A stretch of 64,000 nucleotides of DNA from Brucella grignonensis (GCF_002252505.1 NZ_NNRL01000161.1:160988-224987); one strand, 5' to 3'. Counted from the stretch's first letter, positions 37,151-46,730 are shown. Numbers and translations: made by a program. Notes: generated by a model from the letters alone, not told the origin.

Positions 37151-38335
37151 ATGAATAAGGGAATTTCACGCCGCACATTCATGACCGGGGCCGGACTTGC
37201 AACCGGCATGGGTATCATGCTGCCGAAAGGCGTATGGGCGCAATCGGCAAAACTGCCATCATCGCCCGTCGCATTGAACGTCATTGATGCGGCTGGCAAT
37301 CTTGCGCTGACACAGCCGATTTTCGACAATTTCGCTTCAGAACAGAAAGCGCTTGTATCGCGCTTTACCTTCAACAAGGCACCGGCACCGGAACTTCCCG
37401 GCAAGATCAAGGCGCAGCAACGTGCCAACCGGATCGATATCGATATGGTCATCGTTGGCCCGGATGCGCTTTCTGCAGGTCTCGCTGACGATATCTGGAC
37501 CGATATAATTGCGCTTCCAGACAATGGTCTGCCAAAACTGCAGGACGTCTATCTCGAGCCCGCCTGGCGTATGCAGGAAATGTCAAAGGGCAAGGGGGTC
37601 GTCGTTTCTTATTACCCATCAGGCCCGCTGCTCGAATATCATCCTGAGAAGGTCAAGACGCCGCCAAAGACCGCCGAAGAGCTTCTGGCCTGGACCAAGG
37701 AAAATCCCAACAAGTTCATCTATGCCCGTCCGGCAAATTCCGGTCCGGGGCGTACATTCCTGATGGGGCTGCCTTACCTGCTTGGTGACAGTGATCCGAA
37801 AGATCCGATCAAGGGCTGGGACAAGACCTGGGCTTATCTCAAGGAGCTGCACAAGAATATCGAATATTATCCGGCGGGAACCGGTGCTCTGATGAAAGAG
37901 CTCGGCGAAGGCACGCGTGACATGACAGTCACGACCACGGGTTGGGATATCAATCCGCGTGCGCTTGGTGTCGTTCCGAAGGAAATGGCAGTCAGCAAGC
38001 TTGAAGGCTTCCATTGGGTCTGCGACGCGCATTATTTCGCCATTCCAAAGGGTGTTTCGGAAGAAAAGATCGCGGTTCTGATGGAATTCATCAAATTCGC
38101 GCTCAAGCCGGACCAGCAGGCCTATTCCTATGATGCTGGTTACTTCTATCCGGGACCAGCGGTGAAGGACGTCACCATCGAGATGGCACCCAAGGAAAGT
38201 CAGGATGTGATCGCCGAATTCGGTCGTCCTGAATATGCCGACTGGATCGCAAACAATCCAATTGAGTTGCCGCTTGAGCCTGAAGCTCTGGTTGCTGCCT
38301 TCCGTCGCTGGGATGAAGACGTCGCAGCCAGCTGA
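37151..38335 (+). CDS. ABC transporter extracellular solute-binding protein (family 1 type)
   Basis: A 394-residue periplasmic protein with a clear Tat signal (ISRRTFMTGAG, cleavage near VWA-QS at about 36). It is similar to spermidine/putrescine- and iron-type binding proteins. The RBS GGAGGAG supports ATG 37151; the frame opens earlier at 37085. The operon enzymes suggest a uronate, aldonate or related sugar acid as ligand. Confidence 0.88.
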   Translation: MNKGISRRTFMTGAGLATGMGIMLPKGVWAQSAKLPSSPVALNVIDAAGNLALTQPIFDNFASEQKALVSRFTFNKAPAPELPGKIKAQQRANRIDIDMVIVGPDALSAGLADDIWTDIIALPDNGLPKLQDVYLEPAWRMQEMSKGKGVVVSYYPSGPLLEYHPEKVKTPPKTAEELLAWTKENPNKFIYARPANSGPGRTFLMGLPYLLGDSDPKDPIKGWDKTWAYLKELHKNIEYYPAGTGALMKELGEGTRDMTVTTTGWDINPRALGVVPKEMAVSKLEGFHWVCDAHYFAIPKGVSEEKIAVLMEFIKFALKPDQQAYSYDAGYFYPGPAVKDVTIEMAPKESQDVIAEFGRPEYADWIANNPIELPLEPEALVAAFRRWDEDVAAS

Positions 38336-38352
38336 GTCTTCTCGACAGCGTC

Positions 38353-38379
38353 AATGGCGGATCTCATTGGTTCGCCATT
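38353..38379 (+). repeat. Hairpin after the second solute-binding gene
   Basis: Arms AATGGCG / CGCCATT with a 13-base loop lie 18 bases past the binding-protein stop, without a T-run. It likely protects the upstream mRNA; the first importer has a hairpin in the same position. Confidence 0.55.
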
Positions 38380-38420
38380 AGCCGCCTAAGATCACCACTC
38401 CATTTACGGTGCTTGCGTCA

Positions 38421-39479
38421 ATGTCCTTTCAAGAACTTCGGCTCGACCGAATGAGCCGCTCATTTGGAACTTTTAACGCGCTGCGGGAGATTAACCTCAC
38501 GATCGGCAAAGGTGAGTTCATCGCTCTTCTCGGTCCGTCTGGCTGCGGAAAGTCCACGGCTCTCAATTGTATCGCAGGCCTTCTGGGCACGACTGGCGGG
38601 GGCATCTATATTGATGACAAACGCGTGGATCAGTTGAAGCCCGAGGATCGCGGCTTTGGCATGGTGTTCCAGAATTACGCCCTGTTTCCCCATATGAATG
38701 TCCTGCAAAATGTCGGCTTTGGCCTGAAAATGCGCGGACTTGCCAAAAGCGAGATCGAGAAACGGTCGCGCGCAGCGCTTGCACTGGTGCGTTTGCAGGG
38801 ACAGGAAGAGAAACTTCCTGGCCAATTGTCAGGCGGACAGCAACAGCGTGTTGCCATTGCGCGTGCTATCGTCATCGAACCGCCACTGGTGCTGATGGAT
38901 GAACCGCTTTCAAATCTCGATGCAAAATTGCGACTGGAAATGCGCGCTGAAATCCGGCGCATTCATAACCAGCTTGGTTCGACAACAATCTATGTGACCC
39001 ATGATCAGGATGAGGCCTTGTCGCTGGCAGACCGCATCGTGGTGTTGCGCGACGGTGAAATCCGGCAGGTGGGAACACCGCACGAGCTTTACGAGCAACC
39101 GCGTTATCTGGATGTTGCGGCCTTCATGGGCTTCCGCAATGCACTCCACGGCGAAGTGCTGCGCGTTGAAGATGGTCAGGCCACAATCGCCGTTGCTGGT
39201 AATGAGTTGACCGGTCGGGCGATGGATCAGCTTGCACCCGGCAGCAATGCTGTTCTGATGGCACGTGGCGACGATGTGGTGTCAGGCGAAAAGGGGCATA
39301 ACTCGATAGAGGCGACCGTGGAGACGATTGAATATCGCGGGCGCGAATATGTTGGTATTGCCCGCACCGAAACCGGCATGGAAATGGTCTTTCACGGCCC
39401 GCAGGAAGTTGGGCCCGGGGCAAAAATCACGCTGGGTATCGATGCGAGCCACGCGCTGGTCTTTGCGGGCGAGGCTTAA
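38421..39479 (+). CDS. ABC transporter ATP-binding protein, PotA/MalK type
   Basis: A 352-residue ATPase with Walker [10 protein letters not shown] (about 39-47), Q-loop [10 protein letters not shown], signature LSGGQQQRV, Walker [14 protein letters not shown]-loop [14 protein letters not shown] [10 protein letters not shown] and a C-terminal TOBE domain (about 235-350). Start at ATG 38421; GTG 38409 is an alternative. Serves the two permeases that follow. Confidence 0.93.
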   Translation: MSFQELRLDRMSRSFGTFNALREINLTIGKGEFIALLGPSGCGKSTALNCIAGLLGTTGGGIYIDDKRVDQLKPEDRGFGMVFQNYALFPHMNVLQNVGFGLKMRGLAKSEIEKRSRAALALVRLQGQEEKLPGQLSGGQQQRVAIARAIVIEPPLVLMDEPLSNLDAKLRLEMRAEIRRIHNQLGSTTIYVTHDQDEALSLADRIVVLRDGEIRQVGTPHELYEQPRYLDVAAFMGFRNALHGEVLRVEDGQATIAVAGNELTGRAMDQLAPGSNAVLMARGDDVVSGEKGHNSIEATVETIEYRGREYVGIARTETGMEMVFHGPQEVGPGAKITLGIDASHALVFAGEA

Positions 39480-39482
39480 ACC

Positions 39483-40391
39483 ATGGCGGAGAAACGCTTT
39501 TCCGATGCCACGCTCAAACCCGGTTTGCGTCAGCGGCTTGCCAATCGTGGTTTTGACGGTGTTACGCTGCTGATCCTGCCCGCACTGCTCTTTGTGATCG
39601 GTGTTTTCATCTATCCGTTTTTGTACGGTCTGGTGTTGTCGTTTAATCCGCTGGATGGCGGTGGAGCGCTGGCCAATTACCGCAAGTTCTTCTCCGATCC
39701 TTATCTTTACAAGACCATTGGTGCGACGCTGTGGCTGGCAATTCCGGTCACGCTGATCAGCATATTGCTTGCCGTTCCAATCGCCATGCGCGTTCGGCTG
39801 ATGCGCAAGCAGCGCCTTCTGACGACAATCCTTGTGCTGCCCGTGACTTTGGGGACAGTGCTGATTGCCGAAGGGCTTTTGAACTATCTGGGGCCGCAGG
39901 GCTGGTTCAGCCGCAGCCTGATCGCTATCGGCTTTATCGATAATCCGCTCAAGCTCACCAACAATTACTGGGGCGTGTTCGCCTCGCTGGTGATCACGGT
40001 TTTCCCGTTCACGTTCCTGCTGACGCTGTCCTACATAACCGGCATTGACCCCGCACTTGAGCGGGCCGCTGCAACGCATGGGGCAAACAGCTGGCAGCGC
40101 TTCCGTCATGTCATGTTACCGCTTCTGGTGCCGGGCCTTGTTGTCGCGTCATGTCTCACCTTCGTGCAGGCTTTCGCCGTGTTTCCGTCCGCTGTGCTGT
40201 TGGGTGCACCGTCGGGACCCACGCGCGTGATTTCCATTGCTGCTGCGCAAGCGGCTTTCGAGCAATATGATGACTCCATGGCGTCTTCCATCGCCATGAT
40301 CATGGCGGCGGTGCAGCTGCTTGTCGTTGGTGCGCTGCTTGGGCTGCGTTCATTCTTCTATCGCGGTTCGACCGCTGGCGGGAAAGGATAG
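39483..40391 (+). CDS. ABC transporter permease, PotB type
   Basis: A 302-residue inner-membrane subunit with about six membrane segments (first LLILPALLFVIGVFIYPFLY at about 29-48) and the EAA loop ERAAATHGANSWQRFRHVMLP near 197-217. Directly follows the ATPase gene with a 3-base gap. Confidence 0.92.
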   Translation: MAEKRFSDATLKPGLRQRLANRGFDGVTLLILPALLFVIGVFIYPFLYGLVLSFNPLDGGGALANYRKFFSDPYLYKTIGATLWLAIPVTLISILLAVPIAMRVRLMRKQRLLTTILVLPVTLGTVLIAEGLLNYLGPQGWFSRSLIAIGFIDNPLKLTNNYWGVFASLVITVFPFTFLLTLSYITGIDPALERAAATHGANSWQRFRHVMLPLLVPGLVVASCLTFVQAFAVFPSAVLLGAPSGPTRVISIAAAQAAFEQYDDSMASSIAMIMAAVQLLVVGALLGLRSFFYRGSTAGGKG

Positions 40392-40394
40392 ACC

Positions 40395-41237
40395 ATGATC
40401 CGCGATACATCTGTCCTTTCAAAACTCTGGATCACCGTCGTTTGGCTTGTGACGGGCTTCTTCGTCCTCAATGTGCTGGCGGTTATCACCGCTGTGGTTG
40501 TTTCAAGCTTCGGTACGCGCTGGCTTGGCACATGGTTCCCTGACGGCTTCACGACGCGCTGGTATGCCGCCGCATGGGCCGAGTTCCAGCTCGATCAGGT
40601 GCTGCTGGTCACATTTCAGGTGGTCTTTGCAGTTGTCATTCTGTCCGGCTTTCTGGGCGTGACAGCGGCTTATGCAATGGCGCGGCGTGATTTCCCCGGC
40701 AAGAAGTTTGTACTGCTGATCTTCCTGCTGCCGCTGCTTGTGCCGCCGATCACCTTCGGTATCCCATTGGCAACGGTGCTTTACAAGTTTGGAGTCGGTG
40801 GGACTTTCTGGGGTGTGGTTCTCGCCAATCTGGTGCCGACAGTCCCCTTCGTCATTCTGGTGATGGTGCCGTTCATCGAACAGATCGATCCCAAGGTGGA
40901 AGCCGCAGCGCGGGTCTTTGGCGCAGGCACGTTCAAACTGTTTCTGCATGTGCTTTTGCCGATGCTGACACCGGGTATTCTGGCGGCCCTGCTTCTGGTT
41001 TTGGTGCGCACAGTTGCCATGTTCGAACTGACCTTCCTGACGGCCGGGCCAACATCGCAGACATTGGTCGTGGCGCTTTATTATTCGGTCTTTGCGGCAG
41101 GTGTGCGTTCGGTTCAATCCATCGACGCAATGGCCGTGATCTACATGGTTACATCACTGGTCTGGCTGTTGCTGGCGTTGCGCTTCGTCAATCCGACGCA
41201 GATCGTGGCGCGCAATCGTCAACCTTCTGCCCATTGA
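40395..41237 (+). CDS. ABC transporter permease, PotC type
   Basis: A 280-residue permease with six predicted membrane segments and the EAA loop EAAARVFGAGTFKLFLHVLLP at about 163-183. It completes an importer of binding protein, ATPase and two permeases. Three bases separate it from the previous gene. Confidence 0.92.
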   Translation: MIRDTSVLSKLWITVVWLVTGFFVLNVLAVITAVVVSSFGTRWLGTWFPDGFTTRWYAAAWAEFQLDQVLLVTFQVVFAVVILSGFLGVTAAYAMARRDFPGKKFVLLIFLLPLLVPPITFGIPLATVLYKFGVGGTFWGVVLANLVPTVPFVILVMVPFIEQIDPKVEAAARVFGAGTFKLFLHVLLPMLTPGILAALLLVLVRTVAMFELTFLTAGPTSQTLVVALYYSVFAAGVRSVQSIDAMAVIYMVTSLVWLLLALRFVNPTQIVARNRQPSAH

Positions 41238-41264
41238 TGCGGCCAACATTTTTTGGAGTGCATG

Positions 41265-42464
41265 ATGAAAATTACGGCCATCGAAACGGTGCAGCTTCCG
41301 CACCTCAACAACATCCTGTGGGTCCGTGTCCATACCGATGAAGGGATTGTTGGGCTGGGCGAGACTTTCCGCGGAGCAAATGCGGTCGCAGCCTATATTC
41401 ACAGCGATATAGCACCGCAACTGGTGGGCCAGAACCCCTTGGAGATCGATCGCATCTCCAAGATTTTGCTCGAACCCTATGTGGGGTTTCGTTCATCGGG
41501 CGTGGAAATTCGTGCAGCCTCCGCAATTGATATCGCGCTGTGGGATATTTTTGGAAAACTGACCAATCAGCCGATCCATCAGTTGCTGGGCGGCCTCTCG
41601 CGTCCATCGATCCGCACCTATAATACCTGCGCGGGCTATACCTATAACAAGAGCGGTGCGCGGCGCTATATTGGTGATCAGGATGATGCGAAAGAAGGTC
41701 CGTATGAGGATCAGCTGGCATTTCATCGCGACGCCGGGGCCTTGGCTGAAAGCCTGCTGTCGGAAGGTATTACGGCGATGAAAATCTGGCCCTTCGATCC
41801 CTATGCTGTGGCCAGTGGCGGCAACTTCATTCATGCCACCGATCTCGACAAGGCCTTGGTTCCGTTCCGCCAGATCCGTGATGCGGTTGGCGATAAAATG
41901 GAAATCATGGTCGAATTTCATTCCATGTGGGATTTGACTTCGGCGCTTGCTATCGCCCGCGAACTGAAAGCCTTTCGGCCATTCTGGTCGGAAGACCCGA
42001 TCAAGATGATGAATCCGCAATCGCTTGCGGTCTACGCACAGCAGTCTGGGATTCCAGTCTGCGCCAGTGAAACCATGGCAAAACGTGCGCAGTTTCTCGA
42101 AGTGCTGCGCACAGACGCCACTGATTATGTGATGCTTGATATTTCATGGTGCGGCGGGCTTTCGGAAGCCAAGAAAATCGCCACCATGGCCGAAGCCTTC
42201 CAGCGCCCCATTGCACCGCATGACTGCACCGGGCCTGTGGTTTTCGCGGCCTCCATTCATCTGTCTTTGAATGCGCCCAACGCAATTTTCCAGGAATCTG
42301 TGCGGGCTTATTATACTTCTTGGTATCGTGATCTGGTGACGGTGATGCCGAGGATCGAGAAGGGTGTGATCTATCCGTTTGAAGGTGCGGGACTGGGGCT
42401 TGAATTGTCGGACTTCGTGCTCGACCATCCCGATGTCGTCCGTCGCAGCACGAAAGCCGCATGA
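41265..42464 (+). CDS. Enolase-superfamily sugar-acid dehydratase/cycloisomerase
   Basis: A 399-residue mandelate racemase/muconate lactonizing type enzyme. Seen are the general-base Lys region AMKIWPFD, metal-ligand acids in VEFHSMWD, SEDPIK and CASETMAK, and the His of APHDCTGP with its partner Asp in VMLDISWCGG. This Lys plus His-Asp set dehydrates or isomerises acid sugars. In Agrobacterium a related enzyme (Gci) opens galactarolactone next to Udh and KdgD; here galactarate/glucarate or their lactones are likely substrates. GGAG precedes the twin ATG 41262/41265. Confidence 0.87.
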   Translation: MKITAIETVQLPHLNNILWVRVHTDEGIVGLGETFRGANAVAAYIHSDIAPQLVGQNPLEIDRISKILLEPYVGFRSSGVEIRAASAIDIALWDIFGKLTNQPIHQLLGGLSRPSIRTYNTCAGYTYNKSGARRYIGDQDDAKEGPYEDQLAFHRDAGALAESLLSEGITAMKIWPFDPYAVASGGNFIHATDLDKALVPFRQIRDAVGDKMEIMVEFHSMWDLTSALAIARELKAFRPFWSEDPIKMMNPQSLAVYAQQSGIPVCASETMAKRAQFLEVLRTDATDYVMLDISWCGGLSEAKKIATMAEAFQRPIAPHDCTGPVVFAASIHLSLNAPNAIFQESVRAYYTSWYRDLVTVMPRIEKGVIYPFEGAGLGLELSDFVLDHPDVVRRSTKAA

Positions 42465-43327
42465 TGGGATCGTTTCGCTGCATAGCCGATTTACGCGGGC
42501 AACTCATGGAGAGCCCTGTTTGGGATGATCGCCGTGGGACGCTTTTTGCCTGCGATATCAATGGACGCAAGGTCTATGAAATCGATCTGGAGAAAGGACC
42601 ATTGCGCGAATGGACTTTTGAAGCAGAGGTTCCGTGCCTCGGGCTTGCGGAAAGCGGCAAGCTTGTCATTTCGCTTGCACGTCAGATCATCCTGTTTGAC
42701 CCGGAAACTGACGAGCGCCAGACGATCTGGGATGGTTATGATGAGCCTGAAACATCGCGTCTTAATGACGGCAAAGTGGGCCCTGATGGCGCGTTCTGGG
42801 TCGGTAGCATGGATGCGCGACCGCAACGCGAACCCATCTCGAAACTCTATCGTGTGACAGCTGACGGCAAAGCCGAAATCAGGGCAGAAGGTTTTGAGAT
42901 TTCCAATGGTCTGGCCTGGACCGCAGACGGGACGACCATGTTCCACACCGATTCTCGCGGGCCATGGATCGACCGTTATAACTTTGATGTCGCAACCGGG
43001 CTGATAAGCAATCGCAAGCGCATTTGCGAGCTTGATGAAGAAAGCGGACGTCCCGATGGCGGGGCCTGTGATACAGAAGGCGCTTATTGGAGCGCTGGTG
43101 TTTCGGCTGGCGTGTTAAACCGCTTTGATCGTGACGGCACATTGCTGGACCGTGTTCCAACCCCTGTCCCCGCGCCGACAATGCCTTGCTTCTGTGGGCC
43201 TGATCTCACGCTTATTGCGATTACCTCGCATCGCTTGGGAAATCCGGATGTACCGCAATCGGGCGGCGTGCATCTGGCAAAGGCATTGGTTGCGGGCGCG
43301 AAAGTCGCCAGAATGAAGGGAGTTTGA
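42461..43327 (+). CDS. SMP-30/gluconolactonase-family lactonase
   Basis: A 288-residue six-bladed beta-propeller. Metal-ligand residues appear in LMESPVWDD (Glu), SRLNDGKVGPDG (Asn) and ISNGLAWTADG...HTDS (Asn, Asp). Family members hydrolyse aldono- and aldarolactones, the immediate products of sugar or uronate dehydrogenases. It overlaps the preceding gene by 4 bases and lies 4 bases before the uronate dehydrogenase, which supports an aldarolactone substrate. Confidence 0.9.
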   Translation: MMGSFRCIADLRGQLMESPVWDDRRGTLFACDINGRKVYEIDLEKGPLREWTFEAEVPCLGLAESGKLVISLARQIILFDPETDERQTIWDGYDEPETSRLNDGKVGPDGAFWVGSMDARPQREPISKLYRVTADGKAEIRAEGFEISNGLAWTADGTTMFHTDSRGPWIDRYNFDVATGLISNRKRICELDEESGRPDGGACDTEGAYWSAGVSAGVLNRFDRDGTLLDRVPTPVPAPTMPCFCGPDLTLIAITSHRLGNPDVPQSGGVHLAKALVAGAKVARMKGV

Positions 43328-43331
43328 TCTG

Positions 43332-44111
43332 ATGAAAAAGCTTCTCCTGACCGGCGCGTCTGGCAATCTAGGCCGTATGCTGGCACCAAGACTGGCGCAA
43401 GCGGGCTATCGGCTTCGGCTTTCAGACATTGCGCCGTTCCCCGATGAATTGCCTGAGGGTGCTGAGTTCATTCGGGCTGATCTCACTGACGCGGTAGCGA
43501 TTGCTGATCTGGTGCGTGGAACGGACACGATCCTGCACTTTGGCGGTATCAGTGTTGAGCAACCTTATGATCTGGTTGCGAAAGCCAATCTGATTGGTGT
43601 GACACATATTTTCGAGGCAGCAAGGGCGGAAAAGCAGCGGGTCATTTTTGCAAGTTCGAACCATACGATTGGTTTCTACACTCGTGACGAGACGCTGAGC
43701 GCGGATGAGCCGTTTCGGCCCGATGGCTATTACGGGCTTTCCAAAGCCTATGGTGAGCTGCTTGGGCGCATGATGTTCGACAAGCACGCTGTCGAAAGCG
43801 TGCATCTTCGTATTGGCTCTTGTGTACCGGAACCGACGGAAGCCAGACATCTGGCAACATGGTTATCGCATGATGATCTGGTTCGGCTTTTGATTGCGGC
43901 AATTGAAGCACCAGAAACCGATGTTGCTGTCGTTTGGGGTGTTTCCGCCAATGCTTCGCGCTGGTGGGAAAAGGACGATGCCGCCCGCATCGGATATGTG
44001 CCGCAGGACGATGCTTCGCGCTTTGGCGATCTGTTGGAAGCCGGCGATCCGGTGTCTCGGCGGTTTCAGGGCGGCACATTCACGGCCCATGATTATTCGC
44101 GTGAGGATTGA
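43332..44111 (+). CDS. udh: Uronate dehydrogenase (NAD+)
   Basis: A 259-residue short-chain/extended-type dehydrogenase with GASGNLGR at 8-15. It keeps the Udh pattern of Pseudomonas and Agrobacterium enzymes: HFGGISVEQP, FASSNHTIGFY, the YYGLSKAYGE Tyr-Lys pair, the substrate Arg in LRIGSC, and WGVSANASRWW. Udh oxidises D-galacturonate or D-glucuronate to the aldaro-lactone. This identification is the firmest clue to the operon's substrate. Confidence 0.9.
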   Translation: MKKLLLTGASGNLGRMLAPRLAQAGYRLRLSDIAPFPDELPEGAEFIRADLTDAVAIADLVRGTDTILHFGGISVEQPYDLVAKANLIGVTHIFEAARAEKQRVIFASSNHTIGFYTRDETLSADEPFRPDGYYGLSKAYGELLGRMMFDKHAVESVHLRIGSCVPEPTEARHLATWLSHDDLVRLLIAAIEAPETDVAVVWGVSANASRWWEKDDAARIGYVPQDDASRFGDLLEAGDPVSRRFQGGTFTAHDYSRED

Positions 44112-44214
44112 GCAGCGGTGCTTGAACTTGACGCTCACGATTACCGGCTAAGTATCGATCCTCAGCACGGAGCGACACAGAACGGTGCCGGGCAGTTTTC
44201 GGGAAGGCAATGAA

Positions 44215-45948
44215 ATGACCAGAAAAGCATATGAAGATCTGCGTTCGGCACGCTGGATGTTGCCCGATGATCAGCGCTCATCAGGGCATCGTTCCCGAAC
44301 CATGCAGATGGGCTACGATCCGGCAGACTGGGAAGGCAAGCCGATCATTGCTATCATCAACACATGGTCCGATGCCCAGCCTTGCCATGCGCATTTCAAA
44401 GATCGTGTCGAATGGGTGAAGCGCGGCATCCTGCAGGCTGGTGGCTTTCCGCTTGAACTCCCGGCGCTTTCGCTGTCTGAAAGCTATGTCAAACCCACGA
44501 CCATGCTTTACCGCAACATGCTTGCCATGGAGACGGAAGAGCTTTTACGCTCGCATCCTGTCGACGGCGCTGTGCTGATGGGCGGTTGCGACAAGACCAC
44601 GCCGGCGCTCATCATGGGAGCCACAAGTGCTGGCTATCCGTTTGTCTTTTTGCCTGCCGGTCCGATGCTGCGTGGCAACTACGCGGGCAAAACGCTCGGA
44701 TCAGGCACAGATATGTTCAAGTTCTGGGATGAACGACGGGCAGGCACCATCGGTAAAGAAGAATGGCAGGGGATAGAGGGCGGCATTGCGCGCAGTTATG
44801 GCCATTGCATGACCATGGGCACGGCCTCCACCATGACGGTGATCGCCGAGGCGATGGGGCTGACATTGCCCGGGGCATCCTCCATTCCCGCTCCTGATGC
44901 CAATCACCAGCGTATGTCGACCCAATGTGGTCGCCGCATCGTCGAGATGGTCTGGGAAGACCTGACACCCGATCAGATCATCACGCCCGCAGCAGTGAAG
45001 AATTCCGTTGTTGTGGCGATGGCAACCGGCTGCTCCACCAATGCGATCATTCACCTGATTGCCATGGCGCGCCGCGCCGGTGTGCCGCTGGAGCTTGATG
45101 ATCTGGATCGGATCGGGCGCACAACGCCAGTCATCGCCAATATCCGGCCATCGGGCTCGACCTATCTGATGGAGGATTTCTATTATGCAGGCGGTATCCG
45201 TGCGCTGATGAAACAGCTCGGTGACAAGCTTGATCCATCAGCAATCACCATCACCGGAAAACCACTGACGGAAGGGCTGGAAAAAGCGCAGGTCTTCAAT
45301 GACGACGTTATCCGGCCCCTGTCCAACCCCGTCTATCATGAAGGCTCGCTTGCCGTTCTGAAAGGCAATCTCTGTCCGGATGGCGCTGTCATCAAACCCG
45401 CGGCCTGCGATCCGAAATTTCATCGCCATACGGGTCCGGCTTTGGTGGCAGATAGTTATCCTGAACTTAAAAAGATCATCGACGACCCCGATTATCCTTT
45501 GACGTCCGAGACCGTGCTTGTGTTGCGTAATGCAGGCCCGCAGGGCGGTCCGGGTATGCCTGAATGGGGTATGATCCCGATGCCGAAGGCGCTGCTGAAA
45601 CTTGGCCTCAGAGATATGGTGCGGATTTCAGACGCGCGCATGTCGGGGACGAGTTTTGGTGCCTGTGTTCTCCATGTTGCACCGGAATCCTTTGTCGGCG
45701 GGCCGCTGGCTTTGCTCAAAACCGGCGATATGGTCGAACTCGATATTCCAGCGCGCAGCCTCAATATGCTCGTTTCCGAAGATGAACTGGCCGCTCGTCG
45801 CGCTGCATGGCAGGCACCTGAGCCAAAATATGAACGCGGCTATGGCTTCGTCTTTTCCAAACATGTCGAGCAAGCCGACAAAGGCTGCGATTTCGATTTC
45901 CTGAAAACTGATTTTGGTCGTCCGGTTGACGAACCAGTCATTTATTAA
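44215..45948 (+). CDS. IlvD/Edd-family sugar-acid dehydratase
   Basis: A 577-residue iron-sulfur dehydratase. The three cluster-type cysteines lie in AQPCHAHF, GGCDKTTP and YGHCMTMGTAS. It resembles the L-arabinonate/D-xylonate/D-galactonate dehydratases of Rhizobium (about 579 residues) more than IlvD itself. Product would be a 2-keto-3-deoxy acid. GGGAAGG precedes ATG 44215; the frame opens at 44185. The gap of 103 bases from udh contains nothing obvious. Confidence 0.9.
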   Translation: MTRKAYEDLRSARWMLPDDQRSSGHRSRTMQMGYDPADWEGKPIIAIINTWSDAQPCHAHFKDRVEWVKRGILQAGGFPLELPALSLSESYVKPTTMLYRNMLAMETEELLRSHPVDGAVLMGGCDKTTPALIMGATSAGYPFVFLPAGPMLRGNYAGKTLGSGTDMFKFWDERRAGTIGKEEWQGIEGGIARSYGHCMTMGTASTMTVIAEAMGLTLPGASSIPAPDANHQRMSTQCGRRIVEMVWEDLTPDQIITPAAVKNSVVVAMATGCSTNAIIHLIAMARRAGVPLELDDLDRIGRTTPVIANIRPSGSTYLMEDFYYAGGIRALMKQLGDKLDPSAITITGKPLTEGLEKAQVFNDDVIRPLSNPVYHEGSLAVLKGNLCPDGAVIKPAACDPKFHRHTGPALVADSYPELKKIIDDPDYPLTSETVLVLRNAGPQGGPGMPEWGMIPMPKALLKLGLRDMVRISDARMSGTSFGACVLHVAPESFVGGPLALLKTGDMVELDIPARSLNMLVSEDELAARRAAWQAPEPKYERGYGFVFSKHVEQADKGCDFDFLKTDFGRPVDEPVIY

Positions 45949-45959
45949 GAGGCACCGAG

Positions 45960-46685
45960 ATGTCAGATTATATCCTCCCCGAAGAAACCCGTGCGAAACT
46001 GAAACAGGTTTCAACCGCATCCGTTGCCACAGCCCTATACAAGCGCGGCTTGCGCAACCAGTTCATTCAGGGCTCGTTTCAGGTGGCACGCAAGCCGGAA
46101 AACATGGTGGGGCAGGCTTTCACGCTGCGCTATATCCCGGCGCGCGAAGATCGCAATCCCATTACAGTGTTTCGCAATCCCGATCACAAACAGCGCGTGG
46201 CGATTGAAACCTGCCCACCCGGCTGGGTGCTGGTTATGGATGCGCGCAAGGATGCGCGGGCGGCGACAGCCGGTTCCATTCTTGTGACGCGACTGGCCTT
46301 ACGCGGTGCGGCAGGCATTGTTTCTGACGGCGGCTTCCGTGATGTCACGGGCATTGGTGAACTCGACATGCCCGCTTATTGCGCGAAGGCATCGGCGCCG
46401 ACCAACCTCACCTTGCATGAAGCAGTTGATATCAATGTACCAATTTCTTGTGGTGATGCAGCCGTGTTTCCCGGCGATGTGCTTGTGGGCGATGCCGATG
46501 GTGTGATGGTGATCCCGGCACATCTTTGCGAGGAAATCGCCGATGAGTGCGTTGGAATGGAAGTTTTTGAGAATTTTGTTCTCGAAGAAATCAAAAATGG
46601 CGCGGCAATTATCGGGCTCTACCCTTGCACGAAGGATGAGTGGGCAAAGAAGTTTGAGGGTTGGAAAAGCGAGAATAATCGCTAA
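45960..46685 (+). CDS. RraA-fold protein, possible keto-acid aldolase
   Basis: A 241-residue member of the RraA-like/demethylmenaquinone-methyltransferase-like fold. True RraA has about 160 residues. This one keeps the Arg-Asp pair in DGGFRDVTGI and the acidic GDADGV loop that, in HMG/CHA aldolases of the same fold, bind metal and pyruvate. Together with its place after a sugar-acid dehydratase, this suggests an aldolase for a 2-keto-3-deoxy acid and not an RNase E inhibitor. Function is inference. Confidence 0.78.
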   Translation: MSDYILPEETRAKLKQVSTASVATALYKRGLRNQFIQGSFQVARKPENMVGQAFTLRYIPAREDRNPITVFRNPDHKQRVAIETCPPGWVLVMDARKDARAATAGSILVTRLALRGAAGIVSDGGFRDVTGIGELDMPAYCAKASAPTNLTLHEAVDINVPISCGDAAVFPGDVLVGDADGVMVIPAHLCEEIADECVGMEVFENFVLEEIKNGAAIIGLYPCTKDEWAKKFEGWKSENNR

Positions 46686-46700
46686 TTCTCGAATGCATCA

Positions 46701-46730
46701 AAAAAACACCGCTTTATAGAGGCGGTGTAC
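46701..46730. terminator. Bidirectional terminator, RraA-like gene / folC
   Basis: Stem ACACCGC / GCGGTGT (46706-46728) is preceded by AAAAAA, giving a T-run on the minus strand. It overlaps the last codons of folC, and lies between convergent genes. Confidence 0.7.
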
